DNA of 64,000 bases from Pseudomonas deceptionensis (GTDB lineage Bacteria > Pseudomonadota > Gammaproteobacteria > Pseudomonadales > Pseudomonadaceae). The stretch is from contig NZ_FNUD01000002.1 of NCBI RefSeq assembly GCF_900106095.1, positions 1,013,501 to 1,077,500 of the forward strand. Reading direction: 5' to 3'. Below, piece after piece: positions 36,000-45,834 of the stretch; within the stretch, counting starts at the first letter, position 1; each line of letters opens with the position of its first letter. The notes beneath the pieces are model-generated. The model did not search any database. It was not told the DNA's origin and was given only the letters and a program-made list of their open reading frames with translations. The translations under genes and the position numbers were made by a program.

Positions 36000-36147
36000 T
36001 GTAGCCGCTGGCGAGCAGCGCGAGGCCGCGATCGGCTGCGTAGCAGCCGTAAACCCTGAGTGCTCATTTTCCCTGAAACGCCGAGGTGTCTGATCTGCGA
36101 CGGCTTCGCCGCCGATCGCAGCCTTCGTCCCTCGTCAGCGGCTACAC
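36000..36147. repeat. REP pair, divergent TGTAGCCGCTGGCG variant (copy 5)
   Basis: TGTAGCCGCTGGCGAGCAGCG and CGTCAGCGGCTACA face each other around about 115 bp of less regular sequence. It lies at the end of the HAD gene and converges on sutA. Confidence 0.75.
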
Positions 36148-36156
36148 AGGGGGCAC

Positions 36157-36186
36157 AAAAAAACCCGCAGCGACGGCGGGTTTTTT
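36157..36186. terminator. Bidirectional intrinsic terminator between the HAD gene and sutA
   Basis: AAAAAACCCGC and GCGGGTTTTTT form a stem with a seven-base loop. A and T runs on both sides suit both converging transcripts. Confidence 0.9.
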
Positions 36187-36207
36187 CTTCAAGCCAGCAA
36201 CTTGCCC

Positions 36208-36534
36208 TTAAATAGGGCGGCTGCCGTACTTGTTGTCAGGCTTCTTGGGTGGGTCAGCCACCACGTTGGCCTCAACTTCCTGCACCTTGCCGCCTTTGGA
36301 CAAAAACTCTTCCATGGCGCGGGCCAGAGCATCACGCTCCTTGTTTTTGGCTTCTACACTGGGCAGGTCATCAACCGACACTGCAGCCTTGGATTTGCCT
36401 TTGGCCGCAGGGGCCGGCGCATCTTCGCCACCGTCGTCGTCAGCAACGTCCTCAGCGGCCGTTTCCAGGCCCTCTTCGGTATCGTCGTCTTCGCCTACTT
36501 CGAGGTCATCATTTTCCAGATCGTCGTCGCTCAT
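36208..36534 (-). CDS. sutA: RNA polymerase-associated regulator SutA
   Basis: The 108-residue protein starts with a highly acidic, disordered stretch (MSDDDLENDDLEVGEDDD). The conserved segment VDDLPSVEAKNKERDALARAMEEF and the tail ending KYGSRPI complete the SutA pattern. In P. aeruginosa SutA binds RNA polymerase and raises expression of ribosomal and housekeeping genes in slow growth. Its place beside amtB-glnK is conserved. Confidence 0.92.
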   Translation of the reverse strand: MSDDDLENDDLEVGEDDDTEEGLETAAEDVADDDGGEDAPAPAAKGKSKAAVSVDDLPSVEAKNKERDALARAMEEFLSKGGKVQEVEANVVADPPKKPDNKYGSRPI

Positions 36535-36643
36535 GTTCTACCCCATGACATACGTAAAGCAGATTAGTTATAGACCAGTTGTGGCGACTGTCGACCACTA
36601 CTGGTGAAAAAGTAGCCTTGGGCAAACCGCGGCTCACACCTCT

Positions 36644-36812
36644 TCATCGTTGTAAGGTGAAGAGGGCTTGGTGAACACCGCCATTATCACGGTGTTCGCC
36701 TGAATAAACACTTTGCCAGGCGCCCAGTGCCAGATGCTCCAGCAGCACGGCACACGGGCCTTGAAAGCGTCGGGAGATCATCCTCGCCTTCGTCGTACTC
36801 GAGCATTGTTTT
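36644..36812 (-). pseudogene. Frameshifted remnant of a YjbQ-family (UPF0047) gene
   Basis: On the minus strand, codons 36800-36771 read EYDEGEDDLP, the YjbQ motif. After a frame change the sequence reads LALGAWQSVYSGEHRDNGG and ends at LQR with a stop at 36644, matching the family's C-terminal LGTWQ..EHRD..GG pattern. About 20 residues between the two motifs are missing or garbled, and the N-terminal two thirds are gone. The intact YjbQ gene occupies this spot next to sutA in P. aeruginosa. Confidence 0.68.
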
Positions 36813-36977
36813 CTGCCCTTCGGCGCGCATTCTAGCGTGCTGAAGAAAAAAGCAAAGCGGCTAATAGTCGAGTTGCGCTGCAAGCGCCCGTCGCATAAAC
36901 AAGCGTAGAACTTGTCGACCCCTGTAACGCGCAGGAGAAATCTTTTCTTTGGCGCGAAAATCGTCTTGTTTCAGGCA

Positions 36978-37007
36978 AAAAAAAACCCGGCGAACCGGGT
37001 TTTTTTT
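36978..37007 (-). terminator. Intrinsic terminator after amtB
   Basis: AAAAAAAACCCGG and CCGGGTTTTTTTT with a CGAA loop end the glnK-amtB transcript immediately after the amtB stop. The A run on the left also gives a T run on the minus strand. Confidence 0.92.
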
Positions 37008-37015
37008 GGGGGTGG

Positions 37016-38353
37016 TTACAGGTTATAGCCACGTTCGTTGTGTTGGGCCAGATCGAGGCCGACAGCCTCTTCCTCTTCAGCCACACGCAGACCCATCACG
37101 GCATCCAGTACCTTGAGAATGATGAAGGTCACAATCGCGGTGTAGACCACAGTGAAGGCGACGCCTTTGAACTGGATCCAGACCTGGGCTGCGATGTCGG
37201 TCACGGTGCCGAAGCCGCCCAGTGCCGGGGCTGCAAATACACCGGTGAGGAGAGCGCCGACGATGCCGCCGATGCCGTGTACGCCGAATGCATCCAGCGA
37301 GTCGTCATAGCCCAGCTTGCGCTTGAGGCTGGTGGCGCAGAAGAAGCAGATGACGCCAGCCGACAGGCCGATCACGATCGAGCCCATTGGGCCTACGGTG
37401 CCTGCAGCCGGGGTGATGGCTACCAGACCTGCAACCACGCCCGAGGCGATGCCCAGTGCGCTTGGTTTGCCGTGGGTGATCCACTCGGCAAACATCCAGC
37501 CCAGTGCGGCGGCGGCGGTTGCGATCTGAGTCACCAGCATCGCCATGCCGGCAGTGCCGTTGGCCGCAGCGGCGGAGCCTGCGTTAAAGCCGAACCAGCC
37601 GATCCACAGCATGGCAGCGCCCACCAGGGTATAACCCAGGTTATGCGGGGCCATCGGGGTGCTTGGGTAGCCTTTACGCTTGCCGAGCACGATGCACGCC
37701 ACCAGGCCTGCGATACCGGCGTTGATGTGCACCACGGTGCCGCCTGCGAAGTCGAGTACGCCCCAATCCCACAGCAGGCCGCCGTTGCCGCTCCACACCA
37801 TGTGCGCAATCGGCGCATAGACCAGGGTGAACCACACACCCATGAAGATCAGCATGGCTGAGAACTTCATGCGTTCGGCGAAGGCGCCGACGATCAGTGC
37901 CGGGGTGATGATGGCGAAGGTCATCTGGAAGGTGATGAACACGGCTTCCGGGAACAACGCGGTGGATGAGGTCAGGCTTGCCGGCGTTACACCCGCCAGG
38001 AAGGCTTTGCCGAACCCGCCGATGAACGAATTGAAGTTGGTGACGCCCTGCTCCATGCCAGTGGTGTCGAACGTGATGCTGTAGCCATAAATGACCCACA
38101 GGATGCTGATCAGACCGGTAATGGCGAAGCACTGCATCATCACGGAAAGAATGTTTTTGGAGCGCACCATGCCGCCGTAGAACAGCGCCAGGCCTGGAAT
38201 GGTCATAAACAGCACCAAAGCGGTTGCAGTCAGCATCCAGGCGGTGTCGCCGGAGTTGAGGACTGGAGCAGCCACTTCGTCTGCAGCCATGGCCAGGCCA
38301 GGCATTACGACGGACAGCAGGGCTCCGAGCCCTGCGATTTTACGCAGAGTCAT
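37016..38353 (-). CDS. amtB: Ammonium transporter
   Basis: The 445-residue protein has a cleavable signal peptide (VVMPGLAMAADE) and eleven membrane helices. Conserved motifs include FYGGMVRSKNILSVMMQ, the NAGIAGLVACIV helix with a pore His, and DAFGVHGIGGIVGALLTGVF with the second pore His. AmtB imports ammonium and is blocked by unmodified GlnK. The start at 38353 (MTLRKIAGLGALLS) is used because the signal peptide starts there. glnK lies 34 bp upstream, the universal glnK-amtB pair. Confidence 0.97.
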   Translation of the reverse strand: MTLRKIAGLGALLSVVMPGLAMAADEVAAPVLNSGDTAWMLTATALVLFMTIPGLALFYGGMVRSKNILSVMMQCFAITGLISILWVIYGYSITFDTTGMEQGVTNFNSFIGGFGKAFLAGVTPASLTSSTALFPEAVFITFQMTFAIITPALIVGAFAERMKFSAMLIFMGVWFTLVYAPIAHMVWSGNGGLLWDWGVLDFAGGTVVHINAGIAGLVACIVLGKRKGYPSTPMAPHNLGYTLVGAAMLWIGWFGFNAGSAAAANGTAGMAMLVTQIATAAAALGWMFAEWITHGKPSALGIASGVVAGLVAITPAAGTVGPMGSIVIGLSAGVICFFCATSLKRKLGYDDSLDAFGVHGIGGIVGALLTGVFAAPALGGFGTVTDIAAQVWIQFKGVAFTVVYTAIVTFIILKVLDAVMGLRVAEEEEAVGLDLAQHNERGYNL

Positions 38354-38387
38354 AGTGTTTTCTCCTGGGGCGTTGGGGTTTGGCGGC

Positions 38388-39142
<755 letters not shown>

Positions 39143-39403
39143 ATGCTTGCGCCCAAAGACCTTCTCGACGCCCTTGGTGGCCACGCCTCACGCTTGTTCA
39201 GCGGCGAAACCGCGCTGCCGCGCAACGAAATCGAAAGCCAGTTCAAAGCGTTGCTGCAAAGTGGCTTCAGTAAACTGGACCTGGTGAGCCGCGAAGAATT
39301 CGACAGTCAGATGGTGGTCCTGGCCCGCACCCGTGCGCGCCTCGAAAGCCTGGAGGCCAAAGTGGCCGAGCTGGAAGCCAGACTGTTGCCACCGACCGAG
39401 TAA
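39143..39403 (+). CDS. ubiK: Ubiquinone biosynthesis accessory factor UbiK (BMFP)
   Basis: The 86-residue protein matches the BMFP/UbiK family. An amphipathic N-terminal half (MLAPKDLLDALGG, then EIESQFKALLQSGFSKLDLVSREEFD) is followed by a C-terminal coiled coil (VLARTRARLESLEAKVAELEARL). UbiK helps the soluble Ubi complex, notably UbiJ, in aerobic coenzyme Q synthesis. The ATG at 39143 follows AAGGAC. Confidence 0.92.
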   Translation: MLAPKDLLDALGGHASRLFSGETALPRNEIESQFKALLQSGFSKLDLVSREEFDSQMVVLARTRARLESLEAKVAELEARLLPPTE

Positions 39404-39446
39404 TGCTCAACGGCGGTGCGTTTCACAAAAACAAGGAAGTTTTCAT

Positions 39447-39869
39447 ATGCTGGTCATGAACCCGCTGGTGCCCGAGATGATCGTCTCGGATCTTGCCCGT
39501 AGCCTTCACTACTACTGTGAGGTGCTCGGCTTCAGGATCGAGTACCAACGGCCCGAGCATCATTTTGCGTTTTTGTCGTTTCATGGCAGCCAGTTGATGC
39601 TGGAGCAGGACGACCATGAAGAGTCGTCCTGGCGTGTCGGTCCGCTGGAGCCGCCGTTCGGTCGCGGCATGAACCTCTCGATCAAGTGCCCGCACGCCCA
39701 GAGCCTGATTGCCCGCCTTGAAGCGGCAGGCCACACCTTGCGCAAACCCCTTGAAGAACGCTGGTATCGCAGCAACGACATGCTGATTGGCGAGCGCAAC
39801 TTTTTGGTGCTCGACCCGGATGGCTACTTGTTGCGCTTTGCTGAGGATCTGGGAATCAAAGCGCTATAG
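39447..39869 (+). CDS. VOC/glyoxalase-fold family protein
   Basis: The 140-residue protein has the vicinal-oxygen-chelate fold. It opens PEMIVSDLARSLHYYCEVLGFRIEYQRPEHHFAF and ends FLVLDPDGYLLRFAEDLG, resembling bleomycin-resistance/glyoxalase proteins. Substrate and activity are unknown. It starts with a good AAGGAAG site at 39447, 43 bp after ubiK, and may share its transcript. Confidence 0.88.
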   Translation: MLVMNPLVPEMIVSDLARSLHYYCEVLGFRIEYQRPEHHFAFLSFHGSQLMLEQDDHEESSWRVGPLEPPFGRGMNLSIKCPHAQSLIARLEAAGHTLRKPLEERWYRSNDMLIGERNFLVLDPDGYLLRFAEDLGIKAL

Positions 39870-39905
39870 GTCACGGGCAGGAAAAACCAGTCAGCCCCAA
39901 TTACT

Positions 39906-39938
39906 CCTGTGGGAGCTGGCTTGCCAGCGATGGCATCG
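39906..39938. repeat. Single REP of the GTGGGAGC family
   Basis: CCTGTGGGAGCTGGCTTGCCAGCGATGGCA is one unit of the common Pseudomonas REP, with an inner GGCTTGCCAGC hairpin. No inverted partner is seen nearby. Confidence 0.75.
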
Positions 39939-40094
39939 CCTCGTACCGTCAGATGAACCAGGTTTCCGGCATCGCGAACAAGTCTGGAGTTTCCAGCGTT
40001 TCGCGTACCCATTCACATCCCGTATCCATTCCCCCCCTGACCTTGGCTGACGACTCGCGCAGGATGCGTTCTTTTCGAACTCAAGGAATGAGTC

Positions 40095-41588
40095 ATGGCT
40101 CTGGCTATCGTTTACAGCCGCGCCCAGGTCGGCGTAGAGGCGCCAGCCGTTACGGTCGAGGCACATCTGGCCAATGGGTTGCCGGCGTTAACCCTGGTCG
40201 GATTGCCCGAAACAGCGGTTAAAGAAAGCAAGGACCGGGTGCGCAGCGCGATCCTTAACTGCGCGCTTGATTTCCCGGCCCGGCGTATCACTCTCAATCT
40301 CGCACCCGCCGATCTGCCCAAGGACGGCGGGCGCTTTGATGTGGCCATTGCGCTGGGCATTCTGGCGGCCAGCGGGCAGTTGCCTGCTGCGGCGCTGGAG
40401 CAGGTGGAGTGTCTGGGGGAGTTGGCCCTGTCGGGCGCTATCCGGCCCGTTCAGGGCGTATTACCTGCCGCATTGGCGGCGCGGGCGGCGGGCCGGGCCC
40501 TGGTGGTGCCGCTGGCCAATGCCGAAGAGGCTTGCCTGGCATCCGGATTGCGGGTGATCGCGGTCGAACACCTGTTGCAGGTGGTGGCGCATTTCGCCGG
40601 GCGCTCGGTGATCGAGCCCTATGTCGCCAGCGGATTGCTGCAGGCGGGCAAGCCCTACCCCGACTTGAGCGATGTTCAGGGGCAGCTGTCAGCCAAGCGG
40701 GCGCTCTTGATCGCCGCAGCGGGCAGCCACAATTTATTGTTCACCGGCCCACCCGGCACCGGCAAAACCCTGCTGGCCAGCCGTCTGCCAGGCTTGTTGC
40801 CGCCACTCAACGAGCAAGAGGCGCTGGAAGTGGCGGCCATCCAGTCGGTGGCCAGCCATGTGCCGTTGAGTTGCTGGCCACAGCGCCCGTTTCGCCAGCC
40901 GCACCATTCTGCCTCAGGCCCGGCGTTGGTGGGCGGCGGCTCCAAGCCGCAACCCGGCGAGATTACCCTGGCCCATCACGGGGTGTTGTTTCTCGATGAG
41001 CTTCCCGAGTTCGATCGCAAGGTGCTGGAGGTGTTGAGAGAGCCTATGGAGTCAGGCTTTATCGTGATCGCCCGTGCCCGGGACCGTATGCGTTTTCCGG
41101 CGCGCTTCCAGCTGGTTGCGGCGATGAATCCCTGCCCCTGTGGATATCTGGGTGAGCCCACGGGCCGCTGCCGCTGCACCCCGGAACAGATCCAGCGTTA
41201 TCGCAACAAACTCTCCGGCCCTTTGCTGGATCGCATTGATCTGCATTTGACCGTGGCCCGCGAAAGCACCGCGCTCAACCCTCCTCGCGCCTCGGACGAC
41301 ACCACGGCCAGTGCGGCCGTGCGGGTGGCGGCGGCCCGTGAGCGCCAGTTGCAACGCCAGGGCTGCGCCAATGCCTTTCTCGACCTGCCAGGCGTGCGGG
41401 CCCAATGCACTTTGAGTGACGTCGACACTGCATGGCTGGAGGCGGCCTGCGAGCGAATGACCTTGTCACTTCGGGCCGCGCACCGGTTGCTCAAGGTGGC
41501 GCGCACCCTGGCGGATCTGGAGCAGGCGCCAAGCATTGAGCGCAAGCACCTGGCGGAGGCATTGCAGTATCGACCGGTGAGCGTGTGA
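40095..41588 (+). CDS. comM: ComM/YifB-family AAA+ helicase (Mg-chelatase-like)
   Basis: The 497-residue protein has an N-terminal Lon-protease-like fold domain (AIVYSRAQVGVEAPAVTVEAHLANGLP), a Walker A GPPGTGKT at 218-225, Walker B VLFLDELPEF, and the cysteine-rich NPCPCGYLGEPTGRCRC. ComM is a branch-migration helicase that helps integrate incoming DNA in naturally transformable species; it is widely kept in others. The gene stands alone, with a GGAATGAGTC leader before the ATG. Confidence 0.94.
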   Translation: MALAIVYSRAQVGVEAPAVTVEAHLANGLPALTLVGLPETAVKESKDRVRSAILNCALDFPARRITLNLAPADLPKDGGRFDVAIALGILAASGQLPAAALEQVECLGELALSGAIRPVQGVLPAALAARAAGRALVVPLANAEEACLASGLRVIAVEHLLQVVAHFAGRSVIEPYVASGLLQAGKPYPDLSDVQGQLSAKRALLIAAAGSHNLLFTGPPGTGKTLLASRLPGLLPPLNEQEALEVAAIQSVASHVPLSCWPQRPFRQPHHSASGPALVGGGSKPQPGEITLAHHGVLFLDELPEFDRKVLEVLREPMESGFIVIARARDRMRFPARFQLVAAMNPCPCGYLGEPTGRCRCTPEQIQRYRNKLSGPLLDRIDLHLTVARESTALNPPRASDDTTASAAVRVAAARERQLQRQGCANAFLDLPGVRAQCTLSDVDTAWLEAACERMTLSLRAAHRLLKVARTLADLEQAPSIERKHLAEALQYRPVSV

Positions 41589-41598
41589 TCGCGCCGGC

Positions 41599-42519
41599 TT
41601 ACCCCAACCGCTGCACTACCGGCAGTTCCATCGCGGCGACTTCGTGTTGCAAAAAATCGCTGAGGCGCCGCAGGCGCTCTCCACCGGGGCGGGTCTTGGG
41701 CCAGACCAGATAGTAATTTTCACCGCTGGCCACCGCGGCCTTGAATGGCAGGCTCAAGCGGCCCTGGGCAACGTCTTCGGCCACCATCAGCAAGTCGCCC
41801 ATCGATACGCCATAGCCCCGGGCAGCGGCAATCATGCCCAGCTCCAGGGTGTCGAAGACTTGCCCGCCCTTGAGCGACACCTGGTCGTCAAGGCCCATGC
41901 AGTCGAGCCAGCGGCGCCAGTCACGACGATCGGGTGTGGGGTGCAGCAATTCAGTGGCGGCCAGCCGCTTGGCGTCCCAGGGGTGTTCATCCTGCAAGTT
42001 GGGGGCGCCGACCGGAATCAGCATCTCCGGGAACAGCAGCGTGGCTTCCCAGTCAGGCGGGAAGTGGCCGTTGCTCAGCAGCACGGCGCAGTCGAACGGT
42101 TCCTGATTGAAGTCCACATGATCAATGTCCATCCAGGCGCTGGTCAGTTGCACCTCGTTACCGGCCTGCAAGTGACGAAAGCGGCTCAGGCGGGCCAGGA
42201 GCCAGCGCATGGTCAGGGTTGAAGGAGCTTTCATGCGCAAGATGTCATCTTCGGCGCGCAGGGTGGTACAGGCCCGTTCCAGGGCGGCAAAGCCTTCGCG
42301 AACACCCGGTAGCAACAGGCGGGCGGCCTCGGTGAGTTGCAGGCTTCGGCCATTGCGCTGAAACAACCGGCAGGCGAAATGCGCCTCCAAGGTTTTGATA
42401 TGACGGCTGACGGCACTCTGGGTGATCGACAGCTCCTCGCCCGCCCGCGTAAACGAACTATGGCGAGCCGCAGCCTCGAAGGCGCGCAAGGCATAAAGCG
42501 GAGGAAGACTACGAGACAT
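41599..42519 (-). CDS. LysR-family transcriptional regulator, GcvA-like
   Basis: The 306-residue regulator opens with the GcvA-type LysR helix-turn-helix (PPLYALRAFEAAARHSSFTRAGEELSITQSAVSRHIKTLE). An effector domain follows, with AWMDIDHVDFNQEPFDCAVLLSNG. It is divergent from the MATE pump gene, a layout that often means the regulator acts on the divergent gene or on itself. The target and effector are unknown. The start at 42519 (MSRSLPPLYALRAF) is the standard one. Confidence 0.9.
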   Translation of the reverse strand: MSRSLPPLYALRAFEAAARHSSFTRAGEELSITQSAVSRHIKTLEAHFACRLFQRNGRSLQLTEAARLLLPGVREGFAALERACTTLRAEDDILRMKAPSTLTMRWLLARLSRFRHLQAGNEVQLTSAWMDIDHVDFNQEPFDCAVLLSNGHFPPDWEATLLFPEMLIPVGAPNLQDEHPWDAKRLAATELLHPTPDRRDWRRWLDCMGLDDQVSLKGGQVFDTLELGMIAAARGYGVSMGDLLMVAEDVAQGRLSLPFKAAVASGENYYLVWPKTRPGGERLRRLSDFLQHEVAAMELPVVQRLG

Positions 42520-42672
42520 GGAGAATTGTCCTGTTGTGTTGCGGAGTGTGGTCTGGACCAATTAGGTTTTGCATGAGTTTTAGTCATGCCAATGATCGTT
42601 TTTATCCCTTTGCTTAAAACACTCAACGCGCCGAGAATCAAGCCTTTCAACGCACCTACAGAAATCGAACAG

Positions 42673-44073
42673 ATGACCAAACAGCATCCTGCACGTATCG
42701 AACTCAAAGCCATCATGCGGCTTGCAGGGCCGCTGATCGCTTCGCAGTTGGCTCACATGCTGATGGTGCTCACCGACACCCTGATGATGGCGCGCCTGAG
42801 TCCTGAGGCTCTTGCAGGCGGCAGCCTGGGGGCCGCCAGCTACTCATTTGTATCGATCTTCTGTCTTGGGGTGATTGCGGCTGTGGGCACCCTCGTGTCG
42901 ATCCGCCAGGGCGCGGGCGACATTGAAGGCGCCACCCGACTGACCCAGGCGGGCATCTGGCTGGCGTGGGCGCTGGCGCTGGGCGGCGCGATCATGTTGT
43001 GGAACATCAAACCCGTGTTGCTGCTGTTTGGGCAAACCCCGAGCAACGTCGAGATGGCGGGGCAGTTTCTGATGCTGCTGCCGTTGGCCCTGCCCGGCTA
43101 CATGACCTTTATGGCCTTGCGCGGTTTTACCAGCGCCATGGGCCGCCCGATGCCGGTCATGGTGATCAGCGTGATCGGTACCGTGGCTAACTTCCTGCTC
43201 AACTATGCCCTGATTACCGGGATGTTTGGCCTGCCAAAACTGGGCCTGATGGGGATTGGTCTGGTGACGGCGATTGTGGCGACCTGCATGGCGCTGGGGC
43301 TTGCCTGGCATATCCACAGGCACCCGGCCTACGACGCGTACCCCATTCGCAAAGGGCTGTCGCGCTTGAACATGACGTATCTGCGCGAGCTGTGGCGCCT
43401 GGGCCTGCCCATTGGTGGCACCTACGCCGTGGAAGTCGGGCTGTTTGCTTTCGCGGCGCTGTGCATGGGCACCATGGGCAGCACGCAATTGGCGGCGCAC
43501 CAGATCGCGTTGCAGATCGTATCGACGGCATTCATGGTGCCGGCGGGAATGTCGTATGCGATCACCATGCGCATCGGCCAGCATTATGGCGGCGGTGACT
43601 TGCAGCGGGCGCGGTTGGCCGGCCGGGTCGGCATCGGTGCCGGCGCCGTGGTGATGCTCGGGTTTTCGGTGGTGTTCTGGTTCTGGCCAAAGGAACTGGT
43701 GGGCTTGTTTCTGGATTACAACGACCCCGCTTTCCGCCCGGTGTTTGAGCTGGCGGTCAGCCTGCTGGCGGTGGCTGCATGGTTTGAGCTGTTCGATGGC
43801 GCGCAAACCATCGCCATGGGGGCGATTCGCGGGCTCAAGGATGCCAAGACCACCTTTCTGGTCGGGCTGTTTTGCTACTGGGCGATTGGCGCACCGATGG
43901 CCTGGATGCTGGCCTTTACTTTCGGCTGGGGCCCGGCCGGTGTCTGGTGGGGTCTGGCAATGGGCCTGGCCTGTGCGGCGATCAGCCTGAGCCTGGCATT
44001 CGAATGGAAAGTGCGGCGCATGCTCAAGCGCGAGCGCAAGGCGGCGAAAACGGCGGGGTTAGAGGCGGCGTGA
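42673..44073 (+). CDS. MATE-family multidrug efflux transporter (NorM/PmpM-like)
   Basis: The 466-residue protein has twelve membrane segments in two halves. It opens LAGPLIASQLAHMLMVLTDTLMMARLSPEALAGGSLGAASY and shows AMGRPMPVMVISVIGTVANFLLNY in TM4-5, matching the NorM cluster. Such pumps export cationic drugs using a proton or sodium gradient. The start at 42673 (MTKQHPARIELKAIM) is chosen because the 29-residue extension upstream is not family-like. It is divergent from the LysR gene. Confidence 0.92.
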   Translation: MTKQHPARIELKAIMRLAGPLIASQLAHMLMVLTDTLMMARLSPEALAGGSLGAASYSFVSIFCLGVIAAVGTLVSIRQGAGDIEGATRLTQAGIWLAWALALGGAIMLWNIKPVLLLFGQTPSNVEMAGQFLMLLPLALPGYMTFMALRGFTSAMGRPMPVMVISVIGTVANFLLNYALITGMFGLPKLGLMGIGLVTAIVATCMALGLAWHIHRHPAYDAYPIRKGLSRLNMTYLRELWRLGLPIGGTYAVEVGLFAFAALCMGTMGSTQLAAHQIALQIVSTAFMVPAGMSYAITMRIGQHYGGGDLQRARLAGRVGIGAGAVVMLGFSVVFWFWPKELVGLFLDYNDPAFRPVFELAVSLLAVAAWFELFDGAQTIAMGAIRGLKDAKTTFLVGLFCYWAIGAPMAWMLAFTFGWGPAGVWWGLAMGLACAAISLSLAFEWKVRRMLKRERKAAKTAGLEAA

Positions 44074-44095
44074 CGCACGACCTGTCGCCGCAGGC

Positions 44096-45766
44096 CTAGA
44101 TTGCCTGCGGCATCACCTTTTGCTGAGCCCCAAAGGTTAAATACTCCACCAGCTCTGCCAGCGGCAGCGGTTTGCTGATGAAGTAACCCTGCACCTGGTC
44201 GCAGCCAAACCCCCTCAAAAGAGCAAGCTGCTCGGGGGTTTCGACACCCTCGGCGACCACTTCCAGGTTGAGGTTGTGGGCAAGGTTGATCATGGCGTGG
44301 ACCAGCTTGCGATTTTCTTCGCGGCTTTCCATGCCCCCCACGAAGCTTTTATCGATCTTGAGCAGCGCAATCGGCAGGCTGTTGAGGTGCACAAACGATG
44401 AAAAGCCGGTGCCGAAGTCATCCAGCGAAAAGCGCACCCCGAGTCGGCCCAGGGCATCCATTGTTTGCTTGACCAGATCACTGCGTCGCATGACGGCCGT
44501 TTCGGTCAGTTCGAACTCCAGCCACTGCGCCTCAACCCCCCGTTCGGTAATCAGGCGGCTGAGGGTCGACAGCAACTGGCTGTCCTGGAACTGGCGGAAA
44601 GACAGGTTGACCGCCATATGCAACGGTTCCAGCCCGCGTTCGCGCAGTGCCTGCATATCGCGCAAGGCCCTGGAAATGACCCAGTAACCCAGCGGCACGA
44701 TCAGCCCGCTTTGCTCGGCCAGCGGCACGAACTCGCTGGGTGCGAGCAAGCCGCGCTCGGTGTGACGCCAGCGAACCAGCGCCTCGAGCCCGACAATCTG
44801 GCCCGTGCCCAGGTCCAGGCGCGGCTGGTAATGCAGCTCCAGCTCGTCACGACGCAGGGCCCGTCGCAGCTCGCTTTCGAGGTCGGCCAGGCTGCGGGCA
44901 TTGCGATTGATGCGCTCGTTAAACACGTGAAAGGTACAGCCCTGGGTGCTTTTGGCCTGTTGCATGGCGATATGTGCGTGCCACATCAACGGGTCGGCCC
45001 CGGCGCTGGCCCGTGCATGGGCGATGCCCAGGCTGCAGCCGATCAGCAGGCTTTCGCCATCGACCCAGTAGGGCTCTGCCATGACCTCGGTAATGCGCTC
45101 GGCCATCCATTCGGCCCGTTCCGGGGCGCGATGGGTGTTGATCAGGAGGGCGAACTCGTCGCTGCCCAGCCGGGCCAGCTGGTCGCCGGCTTCAAGCTGG
45201 CTTTTGAGGCGCGCCACCACATGCAGGATCAGACGGTCGCCGGCCTGGTGGCCCAGCGCGTCGTTGGCGTGTCGAAAGTTGTCCAGGTCCAGGTGCCCGA
45301 GAGCGATGCCGCGGCCGTCACTTTCGGCCAGGCGCACGGCCAGCAGGGTCTGGAAGCCCTGGCGGTTGGCGATGCCGGTCAGCGGGTCTTCTTCGGCCAG
45401 GCGCAGCAGCGTGTTTTCCAGCACGCCGCGTTCGCGCACATGGCGCAGGCAGCGACGCAGCACGTCGGAAGTCAGGGTGCTGCTGACCAGCCAGTCGCTG
45501 ACACCCTGGGGCGCGGTTGCTGGCTCGGTGTCGAGCAACAAAACAGTGGGCAGGCGACAGCGGCCTGCGCAAGGCTGCAGGGCCGGGGTGGTCAGGAGCA
45601 GCGCATTTCGATCGTTCTCGAACAGATGGCTGACAGACTCCCAGCTTGGCGCGCCAATGATGACGGCCGTGCTTCCCATAGGCCTCAGACACTCGCGCAA
45701 TAACGCTGCCCAAGATGGCTCTTCGGCCAGTAGCAGCAAACGCAAGGGTTCGACAGGCGTAGACAA
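44096..45766 (-). CDS. GGDEF/EAL c-di-GMP phosphodiesterase with receiver-like N-terminus
   Basis: The 556-residue protein has an N-terminal region resembling a degenerate receiver (1-115). A GGDEF domain follows (120-285) whose signature reads RLGSDEF, so cyclase activity is unlikely. A complete EAL domain (305-545) carries GLEALVRW, NLSFRQF, FELTETAVM, DDFGTGFSS and EGVET. It should hydrolyse c-di-GMP. The location before rep matches ProE of P. aeruginosa, which lowers c-di-GMP and exopolysaccharide. A Fur-box-like sequence lies 69 bp upstream of its start. Confidence 0.9.
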   Translation of the reverse strand: MSTPVEPLRLLLLAEEPSWAALLRECLRPMGSTAVIIGAPSWESVSHLFENDRNALLLTTPALQPCAGRCRLPTVLLLDTEPATAPQGVSDWLVSSTLTSDVLRRCLRHVRERGVLENTLLRLAEEDPLTGIANRQGFQTLLAVRLAESDGRGIALGHLDLDNFRHANDALGHQAGDRLILHVVARLKSQLEAGDQLARLGSDEFALLINTHRAPERAEWMAERITEVMAEPYWVDGESLLIGCSLGIAHARASAGADPLMWHAHIAMQQAKSTQGCTFHVFNERINRNARSLADLESELRRALRRDELELHYQPRLDLGTGQIVGLEALVRWRHTERGLLAPSEFVPLAEQSGLIVPLGYWVISRALRDMQALRERGLEPLHMAVNLSFRQFQDSQLLSTLSRLITERGVEAQWLEFELTETAVMRRSDLVKQTMDALGRLGVRFSLDDFGTGFSSFVHLNSLPIALLKIDKSFVGGMESREENRKLVHAMINLAHNLNLEVVAEGVETPEQLALLRGFGCDQVQGYFISKPLPLAELVEYLTFGAQQKVMPQAI

Positions 45767-45834
45767 GCTAGCTCCCTAGACTCTGCAAAAAATCAGGCGA
45801 TGGGCATTATGCCGTGCAAACAACCAATGGCAAA

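Larger units (their letters stand above)
36535..37015. other. 481-bp gap between sutA and amtB
   Basis: This gap holds the sutA promoter region at its left, a decayed YjbQ gene at about 36644-36812, and the amtB terminator at its right. Between 36813 and 36977 I see no convincing gene or RNA. Confidence 0.6.
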
